From assembly GCA_964017155.1 (NCBI GenBank), contig OZ024856.1, forward strand, positions 932,501 through 996,500: a DNA stretch of 64,000 bases. The letters run 5' to 3'. Source of the DNA: Oasisia sp. SBJ-2009 (lineage: Eukaryota; Annelida; Polychaeta; Sabellida; Siboglinidae). A model generated the notes under the pieces. It saw nothing but the letters and a program-made list of their open reading frames with translations. It was not told the DNA's origin and did not search any database. How positions within the stretch are numbered: the stretch's first letter is position 1; every line of letters begins with the position of its first letter. This document shows, piece after piece, positions 1-11,623 of this stretch. The position numbers were made by a program, and so were the translations under genes.

Positions 1-2157
1 GGAAGCGTAAATGTCTGTCTACATTCTTTTCAACAGAATTCCTTATCGACCGGCGGGTAAACGGCGGGAGTAATAAGGAACCACTAATATAAAATCATTA
101 GACGACGAGCGAGGCATTTGGCTACCTTAACAGGGTGATAGTCGGAAAAACTGAGAAAAACGACACAAAGTCCCATCCGTCTACGGGGGATCAGTTGGGG
201 AAGCGTAAATGTCTGTCTACATTCTTTTCAACAAAATTCCGTGCCGACCGGTAGGTAAACGGCGGGAGTAATAAGGAACCACTAGCTAGATGAGGTGACG
301 AGGCATTTGGCGACTTTAACAAGGTGATAGTTGGAGAAATCGAGGAAAACGACGACACAGTCCGATCCGTCTACGGGGGAACAGTTGGGGAATCGTAGAT
401 GTCTGTCTACATTCTTTTCAACATAATTCCGTACCGACCGGCGGGTAAACGGCGGGAGTAATAAGGAAACACTAACTAGATGAGGTGACGAGGCATTTGG
501 CGACCTTAACAGGGTGATAGTTGGAGAAATCGAGGAAAACGACTACAAAGTCCGATCCGTCTACGGGGGATCAGTTGGGGAATCGTAAATGTTTGTCTAC
601 ATTCTTTTCAACATGATTCCGTGCCGACCGGCGGGTAAACGGCGGGAGTAATAAGGAAACACTAACTAGATGAGGTGACGAGGCATTTGGCGACCTTAAC
701 AGGGTGATAGTTGGAGAAATCGAGGAAAACGACTACAAAGTCCTATCCGTCTACGGGGGATCAGTTCTGCGAATCGAGAAAAACGGCAAAGTTCGACGCG
801 CCGGTCGGTCTTCTCGGGCGTGTGTCGCGCACGGGGAGTAACTACGACTCTCTCGAGGAAACCCAATGGCCGTGCGCGTCATTTGGCCAACTTTCGGAAA
901 ATCGAGGAAAACGACAAAGTCCGATCCGTCTACGGGGGATCAGTTGGGGAAACGAGAATTTATGTTTAAACCTCTTTCAACAAAGTGCCGTGCCGTGCCG
1001 TGCCGTGCCGTGCCGTGCCGTGCCGTGCCGTGCCGTGCCGTGCCGACCGTTGGGTAAACGGCGGGAGTAATAAGGAACCACTAATATAATATCATTAGAC
1101 GACGAGCGAGGCATTTGGCTACCTTAACAGGGTGTTAGTCGGAAAAACTGAGAAAAACGACAAAGTCCCATCCGTCTACAAGGGATCAGTTGGGGAAGCG
1201 TAAATGTCTGTCTACATTCTTTTCAACAGAATTCCGTACCGACCGGCGGGTAAACGGCGGGAGTAATGAGGAACCACTAACTAGATGAGGTGACGAGGCA
1301 TTTGGCGACCTTAACAGGGTGATAGTTGGAGAAATCGAGGAAAACGACGACAAAGTCCGATCCGTCTACGGGGGATCAGTTGGGGAAGCGTAAATGTCTG
1401 TCTACATTCTTTTCAACATAATTCCGTGCCGACCGGTGGGTAAACAGCGGGAGTAATAAGGAACCACTTGCTAGATGAGGTGACGAGGCATTTGGCGGCC
1501 TTAACAGGGTGATAGTTGGAGAAATCGAGGAAAACGACTACAAAGTCCGATCCGTCTACGGGGGATCAGTTGGGGAATCGTAAATGTTTGTCTACATTCT
1601 TTTCAACATGATTCCGTGCCGACCGGTGGGTAAACGGCGGGAGTAATAAGGAACCACTAGCTAGATCAGGTGACGAGGCATTTGGCGACCTTAACAGGGT
1701 GATAGTTGGAGAAATCGAGGAAAACGACGACAAAGTCCGATCCGTCTAGGGGGGATCAGTTGGGGAAACGAGAATTTCTGTTTAAACCTGTTTCAACAAA
1801 GTGCCGTGCCGCGCCGTGCCGACCGGTGGGTAAACGGCGGGAGTAAAAAGGAACCACTAATATAAAATCATTAGACGACGAGCGAGGCATTGGGCTACCT
1901 TAACAGGGTGATAGTCGGAAAAACTGAGAAAAACGACAAAGTCCCATCCGTCTACGAGGGATCAGTTGGGGAATCGTAAATGTCTGTCTACATTCTTTTC
2001 AACATAATTCCGTACCGACCGGCGGGTAAACGGCGGGAGTAATAAGGAACCACTAATATAAAATCATTAGACCACGAGGGAGGCATTTGGTTACCTTAAC
2101 AGGGTGATAGTCGGAAAAACTGAGAAAAACGACAAAGTCCGATCCGTCTACGGGGGA
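1..2157 (+). repeat. Fragment of the 16-subunit HOR family, left end of window
   Basis: Subunits start at 191, 381, 571, 761 (C), 940 (D, long pentamer run), 1186, 1376, 1566, 1756 (L2R2) and 1962 (L1R2), preceded by a partial L1R2 copy at 1-190. The order and diagnostic variants (TTCCTTATCG, GACACAAAG, AACACTAACTAG, CACTTGCTAG, AGATCAGG, TCTAGGGGGG, GCATTGGGC) match the last four and first seven positions of the regular HOR seen after 32 kb. The order is then broken by a C' subunit at 2158. Confidence 0.9.
985..1044 (+). repeat. GTGCC pentamer run, 12 copies
   Basis: A perfect 60-bp run of GTGCC inside the D subunit at 940-1185, the longest in the window. The same position in related subunits holds 4 to 10 copies. 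It is followed by GACCGTTGGG. Confidence 0.97.
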
Positions 2158-2336
2158 TCAGTTTTGAGAATCGAGAAAAACGGCCAAGATCGACGCGCCG
2201 GTCAGTGTTCTCGGCCTTGTGTCGCGCACGGGGAGTAACTACGACTCTCTCGAGGAAACGCAATGGCCGTGCGCGTTATTTGGCCAACTTTCGGAAAATC
2301 GAGGAAAACGACAAAATCCGATCCGTCTACGGGGGA

Positions 2337-3492
2337 TCAGTTGGGGAAACGAGAATTTCTGTTTAAACCTGTTTCAACAAAGTGCCGTGCCGCGCCGTGC
2401 CGACCGGTGGGTAAACGGCGGGAGTAAAAAGGAACCACTAATATAAAATCATTAGACGACGAGCGAGGCATTTCGCTACCTTAACAGGGTGATAGTCGGA
2501 AAAACTGAGAAAAACGACAAAGTCCCATCCGTCTACGGGGGATCAGTTGGGGAATCGGAAATGTCTGTCTACATTCTTTTCAACATAATTCCGTGCCGAC
2601 CGGTGGGTAAACGGCGGGAGTATTAAGGAGCCACTAGCTAGATGAGGTGACGAGGCATTTGGCGACCTTAACAGGGTGATAGTTGGAGAAACCGAGGAAA
2701 ACGACGACAAAGTCCGATCCGTCTACGGGGGATCAGTTGGGGAAGCGTAAATGTCTGTTTACATTCTTTTCAACATAATTCCGTGCCTACCGGTGGTTAA
2801 ACGGCGGGAGTAATAAGGAACCACTAGCTAGATGAGGTGACGAGGCAATTGGCGCCCTTAACAGGGTGATAGTTGGAGAAATCGAGGAAAACGACGACAA
2901 AGTCCGATCCGTCTACGGGGGATCAGTTGGGGAAGTGTAAATGTCTGTCTACATTCTTTTCAACAGAATTCCTTATCGACCGGCGGGTAAACGGAGGGAG
3001 TAATAAGGAACCACTAACTAGATGAGGTGACGAGGCATTTGGCGACCTTAACAGGGTGATAGTTGGAGAAATCGAGGAAAACGACGACAAAGTCCGATCC
3101 TTCTACGGGGGAACAGTTGGGGAATCGTAAATGTCTGTCTACATTCTTTTCAACATGATTCCGTTCCGACCGGTGGGTAAACGGCGGGAGTAACAAGGAA
3201 CCACTAGCTAGATGAGGTGACGAGGCATTTGGCGACCTTAACAGGGTGATAGTTGGAGAAATCGAGGAAAACGACGACAAAGTCCGATCCGTCTACGGGG
3301 GATCAGTTGGGGAAGCGTAAATGTCTGTCTACATTCTTTTCAACAGAATTCCTTATCGACCGGCGGGTAAACGGCGGGAGTAATAAGGAACCACTAACTA
3401 GATGAGGTGACGAGGCATTTGGCGACCTTAACAGGGTGATAGTTGGAGAAATCGAGGAAAACGACGACAAAGTCAGATCCGTCTACGGGGGA
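2337..3492 (+). repeat. First copy of a 1,156-bp segment duplicated 3,241 bp downstream
   Basis: This L2R2 plus five L1R1 subunits recurs at 5578-6733. Shared rare variants include GCATTTCGCTACC, ATCGGAAATGTC, TGCCTACCGGTGGTTAAACG and ATCCTTCTACGG, which are not seen together elsewhere. By eye the copies differ at about nine bases, for example GAGGTGAC versus GATGTGAC and GGCGCCC versus GGCGACC. Both copies run into an F subunit. Confidence 0.85.
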
Positions 3493-3757
3493 TCAGTTGA
3501 GCAAGCGGCGTGCCGAAACCTGGCCCGGTCGTGTGCGCCGAAGCCTGGTCGCGTTCCGAAGCGGCCCGGCCCGGCCGCACGGCGAGGTGCGGTCCGGTCC
3601 GGCCGGGCCCAGTGGAGGGACAGAGACGGGAAAGACGGACTCGACGACGGTAGAGATCACTTGTGCATGTAGACGAATGACCGACCGGGCGCGTCGTTTT
3701 GCCAACTTTTGGAAACAAATCGAGCAAAACGACTAAGTCCGATCCGTCTACGGGGGA
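3493..3757 (+). repeat. F subunit, internally deleted (265 bp)
   Basis: It begins TCAGTTGAGCAAGCGGCG. After GGCCGGGCCCAG it passes directly to TGGAGGGACAGAG, lacking about 33 bp of the CGCGGGTAGGCCGGGC-type core found in 298-bp copies. The following box reads GGGGGATGAGTT instead of GGGGGATCAGTT. Confidence 0.9.
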
Positions 3758-4918
3758 TGAGTTCTGCGAATCGAGAAAAACGGCAAAGTTCGACGCGCCG
3801 GTCGGTCTTCTCGGGCGTGTGTCGCGCACGGGGAGTAACTACGACTCTATCGAGGAAGCCCAATGGCCGTGCGCGTAATTTTGCCAACTTTCGGAAAATC
3901 GAGGAAAACGACAAAGTCCGATCCGTCTACGGGGGATCAGTTGGGGAAACGAGAATTTCTGTTTAAACCTGTTTCAACAAAGTGCCGTGCCGCGCCGTGC
4001 CGACCGGTGGGTAAACGGCGGGAGTAAAAAGGAACCACTAATATAAAATCATTAGACGACGAGCGAGGCATTTGGCTACCTTAACAGGGTGATAGTCGGA
4101 AAAACTGAGAAAAACGACAAAGTCCCATCCGTCTACGGGGGATCAGTTGGGGAATCGTAAATGTATGTCTACATTCTTTTCAACATAATTCCGTGCCGAC
4201 CGGTGGGTAAACGGCGGGAGTAATAAGGAACCACTAGCTAGATGAGGTGACAAGGCATTTGGCGACCTTAACAGGGTGATAGTTGGAGAAATCGAGGAAA
4301 ACGACGACAAAGTCCGATCCGTCTACGGGGGATCAGTTGGGGAAACGAGAATTTCTGTATAAACCTTTTTCCACAAAGTGCCGTGCCGTGCCGTGCCGAC
4401 CGGTGGGTAAACGGCGGGAGTAAAAAGGAACCACTAATATAAAATCATTAGACGACGAGGGAGGCATTTGGCTACCTTAACAGGGTGATAGTCGGAAAAA
4501 CTGAGAAAAACGACAAAGTCCCATCCGTCTACGGGGGATCAGTTGGGGAAGCGTAAATGTCTGTCTACATTCTTTTCAACATAATTCCGTGCCGACCGGT
4601 GGGTAAACGGCGGGAGTAATAAGGAACCACTAGCTAGATGAGGTGACGAGGCATTTGGCGACCTTAACAGGGTGATAGTTGGAGAAATCGAGGAAAACGA
4701 CGACAAAGTCAGATCCGTCTACGGGGGATCAGTTGGGGAAGCGTAAATGTCTGTCTACATTCTTTTCAACATAATTCCGTGCCGACCGGTGGGTAAACGG
4801 CGGGAGTAATAAGGAACCACTAGCTAGATGAGGTGACGAGGCATTTGGCGACCTTAACAGGGTGATAGTTGGAGAAATCGAGGAAAACGACGACAAAGTC
4901 AGATCCGTCTACGGGGGA

Positions 4919-5219
4919 TCAGTTGAGCAAGCGGCGTGCCGAAACCTGGCCCGGTCGTGTGCGCCGAAGCCTGGTCGCGTTCCAAAGCGGCCAGGCCCGG
5001 CCCGGTCGCACGGCGAGGTGCGATCCGGTCCGGCCGGGTCCCAGCGCGGCCAGGCCGGGCCCGGCCCGGGCCGGCGGAGGGAGAGAGACGGGAAAGACGG
5101 ACTCGACGACGATAGAGATCACTTGTGTATGTAGACGAATGACCGACCGGGCGCGTCGTTTTGCCAAATTTTGGAAACAAATCGAGCAAAACGACAAAGT
5201 CCGATCCGTCTACGGGGGA
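4919..5219 (+). repeat. F subunit (301 bp)
   Basis: TCAGTTGAGCAAGCGGCG start, with the longer core containing the perfect palindrome GGCCCGGGCC, followed by GGAGAGAGACGGG. It is followed by a C' subunit. It has GCCAAATTTTGG where most F copies have GCCAACTTTTGG. Confidence 0.9.
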
Positions 5220-5577
5220 TCAGTTTTGAGAATCGAGAAAAACGGCCAAGATCGACGCGCCGGTCTGTGTTCTCGGCCTTGTGTCGCGCACGGGGAGTAA
5301 CTACGACTCTCTCGAGGAAACGCAATGGCCGTGCGCGTTATTTGGGCAACTTTCGGAAAATCGAGGAAAACGACAAACTCCTATCCGTCTACGGGGGATG
5401 AGTTCTGCGAATCGAGAAAAACGGCAAAGTTCGACGCGCCGGTCGGTCTTCTCGGGCGTGTGTCGCGCACGGGGAGTAACTACGACTCTATCGAGGAAGC
5501 CCAATGGCCGTGCGCGTAATTTTGCCAACTTTCGGAAAATCGAGGAAAACGACAAAGTCCGATCCGTCTACGGGGGA

Positions 5578-6733
5578 TCAGTTGGGGAAACGAGAATTTC
5601 TGTTTAAACCTGTTTCAACAAAGTGCCGTGCCGCGCCGTGCCGACCGGTGGGTAAACGGCGGGAGTAAAAAGGAACCACTAATATAAAATCATTAGACGA
5701 CGAGCGAGGCATTTCGCTACCTTAACAGGGTGATAGGCGGAAAAACTGAGAAAAACGACAAAGTCCCATCCGTCTACGGGGGATCAGTTGGGGAATCGGA
5801 AATGTCTGTCTACATTCTTTTCAACATAATTCCGTGCCGACCGGTGGGTAAACGGCGGGAGTATTAAGGAGCCACTAGCTAGATGATGTGACGAGGCATT
5901 TGGCGACCTTAACAGGGTGATAGTTGGAGAAACCGAGGAAAACGACGACAAAGTCCGATCCGTCTACGGGGGATCAGTTGGGGAAGCGTAAATGTCTGTC
6001 TACATTCTTTTCAACATAATTCCGTGCCTACCGGTGGTTAAACGGCGGGAGTAATAAGGAACCACTAGCTAGATGAGGTGACGAGGCAATTGGCGACCTT
6101 AACAGGGTGATAGTTGGAGAAATCGAGGAAAACGACGACAAAGTCCGATCCGTCTACGGGGGATCAGTTGGGGAAGTGTAAATGTCTGTCTACATTCTTT
6201 TCAACAGAATTCCTTTTCGACCGGCGGGTAAACGGAGGGAGTAATAAGGAACCACTAACTAGATGAGGTGACGAGGCATTTGGCGACCTTAACAGGGTGA
6301 TAGTTGGAGAAATCGAGGAAAACGACGACAAAGTCCGATCCTTCTACGGGTGAACAGTTGGGGAATCGTAAATGTCTGTCTACATTCTTTTCAACATGAT
6401 TCCGTTCCGACCGGTGGGTAAACGGCGGGAGTAATAAGGAACCACTAGCTAGATGAGGTGACGAGGCATTTGGCGACCTTAACAGGGTGATAGTTGGAGA
6501 AATCGAGGAAAACGACGACAAAGTCCGATCCGTCTACGGGGGATCAGTTGGGGAAGCGTAAATGTCTGTCTACATTCTTTTCAACATAATTCCTTATCGA
6601 CCGGCGGGTAAACGGCGGGAGTAATAAGGAACCACTAACTAGATGAGGTGACGAGGCATTTGGCGACCTTAACAGGGTGATAGTTGGAGAAATCGAGGAA
6701 AACGACGACAAAGTCAGATCCGTCTACGGGGGA
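5578..6733 (+). repeat. Second copy of the 1,156-bp duplicated segment
   Basis: This is the partner of 2337-3492, with the same six-subunit order and the same rare variants. It is followed by a 301-bp F subunit, whereas the first copy is followed by a 265-bp F, so the F deletion arose after or independently of the duplication. Confidence 0.85.
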
Positions 6734-7034
6734 TCAGTTGAGCAAGCGGCGTGCCGAAACCTGGCCCGGTCGTGTGCGCCGAAGCCTGGTCGCGTTCCAA
6801 AGCGGCCCGGCCCGGCCCGGCCGCACGGCGAGGTGCGGTCCGGTCCGGCCGGGTCCCAGCGTGGCCAGGCCGGGCCCGGCCCGGGCCGGCGGAGGGAGAA
6901 AGACGGGAAAGACGGACTCGACGACGATAGAGATCACTTGTGTATGTAGACGAATGACCGACCGGGCGCGTCGTTTTGCCAACTTTTGGAAACAAATCGA
7001 GCAAAACGACTAAGTCCGATCCGTCTACGGGGGA
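6734..7034 (+). repeat. F subunit (301 bp)
   Basis: TCAGTTGAGC start and long core with GGCCCGGGCC, like 4919, but with CCAGCGTGGCCAGG in place of CCAGCGCGGCCAGG and GGAGAAAGACGGG. It is followed by a C' subunit. Confidence 0.9.
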
Positions 7035-7799
7035 TCAGTTTTGAGAATCGAGAAAAACGGCCAAGATCGACGCGCCGGTCTGTGTTCTCGGGCTTGTGTC
7101 GCGCACGGGGAGTAACTACGACTCTCTCGAGGAAACCCAATGGCCGTGCGCGTCATTTGGCCAACTTTCGGAAAATCGAGGAAAACGACAAAATCCGATC
7201 CGTCTACGGGGGATCAGTTGGGGAAACGAGAATTTCTGTATAAACCTTTTTCCACAAAGTTCCGTGCCGCGCCGTGCCGACCGGTGGGTAAACGGCGGGA
7301 GTAAAAAGGAACCACTAATATAAAATCATTAGACGACGAGGGAGGCATTTGGCTACCTTAACAGGGTGATAGTCGGAAAAACTGAGAAAAACGACAAAGT
7401 CCCATCCGTCTACGGGGGATCAGTTGGGGAAGCGTAAATGTCTGTCTACATTCTTTTCAACAGAATTCCGTGCCGACCGGTGGGTAAACGGCGGGAGTAT
7501 TAAGGAGCCACTAGCTAGATGAGGTGACGAGGCATTTGGCGACCTTAACAGGGTGATAGTTGGAGAAATCGAGGAAAACGACGACAAAGTCCGATCCGTC
7601 TACGGGGGATCAGTTGGGGAAGCGTAAATGTCTGTCTACATTCTTTTCAACATAATTCCGTACCGACCGGCGGGTAAACGGCGGGAGTAATAAGGAGCCA
7701 CTAGCTAGATGAGGTGACGAGGCATTTGGCGACCTTAACAGGGTGATAGTTGGAGAAATCGAGGAAAACGACGACAAAGTCCGATCCGTCTACGGGGGA

Positions 7800-8100
7800 T
7801 CAGTTGGGGAAGCGGCGTGTCGAAACCAGGCCCGGTCGTGTGCGCCCAAGCCTGGTCGCGTTCCGAAGCGGCCCGGCCCGGCCCGGCCGCACGGCGAGGT
7901 GCGGTCCGGTCCGGCCGGGTCCCAGCGCGGCCAGGCCGGGCCAGGCCCGGGCCGGCGGAGGGAGAGAGACGTGAAAGACGGACTCGACGACGATAGAGAT
8001 CACTTGTGTATGTAGACGAATGACCGACCGGGCGCTTCGTTTTGCCAACTTTTGGAAACAAATCGAGCAAAACGACTAAGTCCGATCCGTCTACGGGGGA
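7800..8100 (+). repeat. F subunit (301 bp), GTGTCG variant
   Basis: It starts TCAGTTGGGGAAGCGGCG, then GTGTCGAAACCAGG and GTGCGCCCAAGC, and has GAGACGTGAAAGACGG. These markers are shared only with the copy at 12004, 4,204 bp downstream. Confidence 0.9.
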
Positions 8101-8427
8101 TCAGTTCTGCGAATCGAGAAAAACGGCAAAGTTCGACGCGCCGGTCGGTCTTCTCGGGCGTGTGTCGCGCACGGGGAGTAACTACGACTCTCTCGAGGAA
8201 ACCCAATGGCCGAGCGCGTCATTTGGCCAACTTTCGGAAAATCGAGGAAAACGACTAAACGGCGGATTTCGACGCGAATTTCGACGCGCCGATCGGTCTT
8301 CTCGGGCGTGTATCGCGCACGGGGAGTAACTACGACTCTCTCGAGGAAGCCCAATGGCCGTGCACGTCATTTTGCCAACTTTAGGAAAATCGAGGAAAAC
8401 GACAAAATCCGATCCGTCTACGGGGGA
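8101..8427 (+). repeat. Fused C1-C'' pair with internal rearrangement (327 bp)
   Basis: A normal C1-C'' pair is 358 bp, as at 12305-12662. Here the box and the start of C'' are missing: near 8256 the sequence runs from AACGACTAA into ACGGCGGATTTCGACGCG and then AATTTCGACGCGCCG. The net loss is 31 bp, with a small imperfect tandem duplication (GATTTCGACGCG, AATTTCGACGCG) at the join. This is the only place I found where the common box is absent between two subunits. Confidence 0.88.
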
Positions 8428-9243
8428 TCAGTTGGGGAAACGAGAATTTCTGTATAAACCTTTTTCCACAAAGTTCCGTGCCGTGCCATGCCGACCGGTG
8501 GGTAAACGGCGGGAGTAATAAGGAACCACTAATATAAAATCATTAGACGACGAGGGAGGCATTTCGCTACCTTAACAGGGTGATAGTCGGAAAAACTGAG
8601 AAAAACGACAAAGTCCCATCCGTCTACGAGGGATCAGTTGGGGAATCGTAAATGTCTGTCTACATTCTTTTCAACATAATTCCGTACCGACCGGCGGGTA
8701 AACGGCGGGAGTAATAAGGAACCACTAATATAAAATCATCAGACCACGAGGGAGGCATTTGGCTACCTTAACAGGGTGATAGTCGGAAAAACTGAGAAAA
8801 ACGACAAAGTCCCATCCGTCTACGGGGGATCAGTTGGGGAAGCGTAAATGTCTGTCTACATTCTTTTCAACATAATTCCGTACCGACCGGCGGGTAAACG
8901 GCGGGAGTAATAAGGAAACACTAACTAGATGAGGTGACGAGGCATTTGGCGACCTTAACAGGGTGATAGTTGGAGAAATCGAGGAAAACGACGACAAAGT
9001 CCTATCCGTCTACGGGGGATCAGTTCTGCGAATCGAGAAAAACGGCAAAGTTCGACGCGCCGGTCGGTCTTCTCGGGCGTGTGTCGCGCACGGGGAGTAA
9101 CTACGACTCTCTCGAGGAAACCCAATGGCCGTGCGCGTCATTTGGCCAACTTTCGGAAAATCGAGGAAAACGACAAAGTCCGATCCGTCTACGGGGGATC
9201 AGTTGGGGAAACGAGAATTTATTTTTAAACCTGTTTCAACAAA

Positions 9244-9263
9244 GTGCCGTGCCGTGCCGTGCC
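9244..9263 (+). repeat. GTGCC pentamer run, 4 copies (D' type)
   Basis: Perfect 20-bp run in the TTTATTTTTAAACC subtype. The same four-copy state is seen at 11460-11479, 14924-14943, 20988-21007, 21956-21975, 25535-25554 and 29909-29928, so the short allele is stable in the F family. Confidence 0.95.
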
Positions 9264-9990
9264 GACCGTTGGGTAAACGGCGGGAGTAATAAGGAACCAC
9301 TAATATAATATCATTAGACGACGAGCGAGGCATTTTGCTACCTTAACAGGGTGTTAGTCGGAAAAACTGAGAAAAACGACAAAGTCCCATCCGTCTACAA
9401 GGGATCAGTTGGGGAAGCGTAAATGTCTGTCTACATTCTTTTCAACAGAATTCCGTACCGACCGGCGGGTAAACGGCGGGAGTAATGAGGAACCACTAAC
9501 TAGATGAGGTGACGAGGCATTTGGCGACCTTAACAGGGTGATAGTTGGAGAAATCGAGGAAAACGACGACAAAGTCCCATCCGTCTACGGGGGATCAGTT
9601 GGGGAAGCGTAAATGTCTGTCTACATTCTTTTCAACAGAATTCCGTACCGACCGGCGGGTAAACGGCGGGAGTATTAAGGAGCCACTAGCTAGATGAGGT
9701 GACGAGGCATTTGGCGACCTTAACAGGGTGATAGTTGGAGAAATCGAGGAAAACGACGACAAAGTCCGATCCGTCTACGGGGGATCAGTTGGGGAAACGA
9801 GAATTTGTGTTTAAACCTGTTTCAACAAAGTGCCGTGCCGCGCCGTGCCGACCGGTGGGTAAACGGCGGGAGTAAAAAGGAACCACTAATATAAAATCAT
9901 TAGACGACGAGGGAGGCATTTGGCTACCTTAACAGGGTGATAGTCGGAAAAACTGAGAAAAACGACAAAGTCCCATCCGTCTACGGGGGA

Positions 9991-10288
9991 TCAGTTGGGG
10001 AAGCGGCGTGCCGAAACCTGGCCCGGTCGTGTGCGCCGAAGCCTGGTCGCGTTCCGAAGCGGCCGGCCCGGCCCGGCCGCACGGCGAGGTGCGGTCCGGT
10101 CCGGCCGGGCCCAGCGCGGGTAGGCCGGGCACGGCCCGGCCGGCGGAGGGACAGAGACGGGAAAGACGGACTCGACGACAGTAGAGATCACTTGTGCATG
10201 TAGACGAATGACCGACCGGGCGCGTCGTTTTGCCAACTTTTGGAAACAAATCGAGCAAAACGACTAAGTCCGATCCGTCTACGGGGGA
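9991..10288 (+). repeat. F subunit (298 bp)
   Basis: Common downstream form: GTGCCGAAACCTGG, a core with AGCGCGGGTAGGCCGGGC, ACAGAGACGGG and GACGACAGTAGAGATC. It is followed by a C1-C'' pair. Confidence 0.9.
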
Positions 10289-11414
10289 TCAGTTCTGCGA
10301 ATCGAGAAAAACGGCAAAGTTCGACGCGCCGGTCGGTCTTCTAGGGCGTGTGTCGCGCACGGGGAGTAACTACGACTCTCTCGAGGAAACCCAATGGCCG
10401 TGCGCGTCATTTGGCCAACTTTCGGAAAATCGAGGAAAACGACTAAGTCCTATTCGTCTACGGGGGATCAGTTCTGCGAATCGAGAAAAACGGCAAATTT
10501 CGACGCGCCGATCGGTCTTCTCGGGCGTGTGTCGCACACGGGGAGTAACTACGACTCTCTCGAGGAAGCCCAATGGCCGTGCGCGTCATTTTGCCAACTT
10601 TAGGAAAATCGAAGAAAACGACAAAATCCGATCCGTCTACGGGGGATCAGTTGGGGAAACGAGAATTTCTGTATAAACCTTTTTCCACAAAGTTCCGTGC
10701 CGTGCCATGCCGACCGGTGGGTAAACGGCGGGAGTAATAAGGAACCACTAATATAAAATCATTAGACGACGAGGGAGGCATTTCGCTACCTTAACAGGGT
10801 GATAGTCGGAAAAACTGAGAAAAACGACAAAGTCCCATCCGTCTACGAGGGATCAGTTGGGGAATCGTAAATGTCTGTCTACATTCTTTTCAACATAATT
10901 CCGTACCGACCGGCGGGTAAACGGCGGGAGTAATAAGGAACCACTAATATAAAATCATCAGACCACGAGGGAGGCATTTGGCTACCTTAACAGGGTGATA
11001 GTCGGAAAAACTGAGAAAAACGACAAAGTCCCATCCGTCTACGGGGGATCAGTTGGGGAAGCGTAAATGTCTGTCTACATTCTTTTCAACATAATTCCGT
11101 ACCGACCGGCGGGTAAACGGCGGGAGTAATAAGGAAACACTAACTAGATGAGGTGACGAGGCATTTGGCGACCTTAACAGGGTGATAGTTGGAGAAATCG
11201 AGGAAAACGACAAAGTCCTATCCGTCTACGGGGGATCAGTTCTGCGAATCGAGAAAAACGGCAAAGTTCGACGCGCCGGTCGGTCTTCTCGGGCGTGTGT
11301 CGCGCACGGGGAGTAACTACGACTCTCTCGAGGAAACCCAATGGCCGTGCGCGTCATTTGGCCAACTTTCGGAAAATCGAGGAAAACGACAAAGTCCGAT
11401 CCGTCTACGGGGGA

Positions 11415-11623
11415 TCAGTTGGGGAAACGAGAATTTATTTTTAAACCTGTTTCAACAAAGTGCCGTGCCGTGCCGTGCCGACCGTTGGGTAAACGGCGGG
11501 AGTAATAAGGAACCACTAATATAATATCATTAGACGACGAGCGAGGCATTTTGCTACCTTAACAGGGTGATAGTTGGAGAAATCGAGGAAAACGACGACA
11601 AAGTCCCATCCGTCTACAAGGGA
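11415..11623 (+). repeat. L2R2 subunit with an R1-type conversion patch (209 bp)
   Basis: The left part has D' markers (TTTATTTTTAAACC, AATATAATATC, GCATTTTGC). From about 11570 to 11599 it reads GATAGTTGGAGAAATCGAGG and AAAACGACGAC as in R1, then returns to AAGTCCCATCC and CTACAAGGG as in D'. The other D' copies read GTTAGTCGGAAAAACTGAG here. Confidence 0.87.

Larger units (their letters stand above)
2158..9990 (+). repeat. Heterogeneous F-containing satellite zone
   Basis: Subunit starts: 2158 C', 2337 L2R2, 2543, 2733, 2923, 3113 and 3303 L1R1, 3493 F, 3758 C, 3937 L2R2, 4143 L1R1, 4333 L2R2, 4539 and 4729 L1R1, 4919 F, 5220 C', 5399 C, 5578 L2R2, five L1R1 from 5784 to 6544, 6734 F, 7035 C', 7214 L2R2, 7420 and 7610 L1R1, 7800 F, 8101 fused C-C, 8428 L2R2, 8634 L1R2, 8830 L1R1, 9020 C, 9199 D', 9405 and 9595 L1R1, 9785 L2R2. 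No single period covers the zone. The C' subtype is confined to it. Confidence 0.88.

Noticed and set aside
711..1070. Open frame ending in a Cys-Arg-Ala-Val-Pro pentapeptide-like run
   Set aside because: The run is simply translated GTGCC pentamers, and its length changes with slippage.
4869..5300. Arg/Pro/Gly-rich open frame through an F core
   Set aside because: GC-rich DNA is poor in stop codons, so several frames stay open at once. The composition follows the CCGG/GGCC words rather than a protein pattern.
10230..10676. Open frame of 148 codons on the plus strand, repeated at 12246, 13694, 15910, 24305 and 30895
   Set aside because: It spans an F end, the C1-C'' pair and L2, recurs wherever that subunit order recurs, overlaps other open frames on both strands, and has no recognisable domain. 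Its conservation is that of the satellite.
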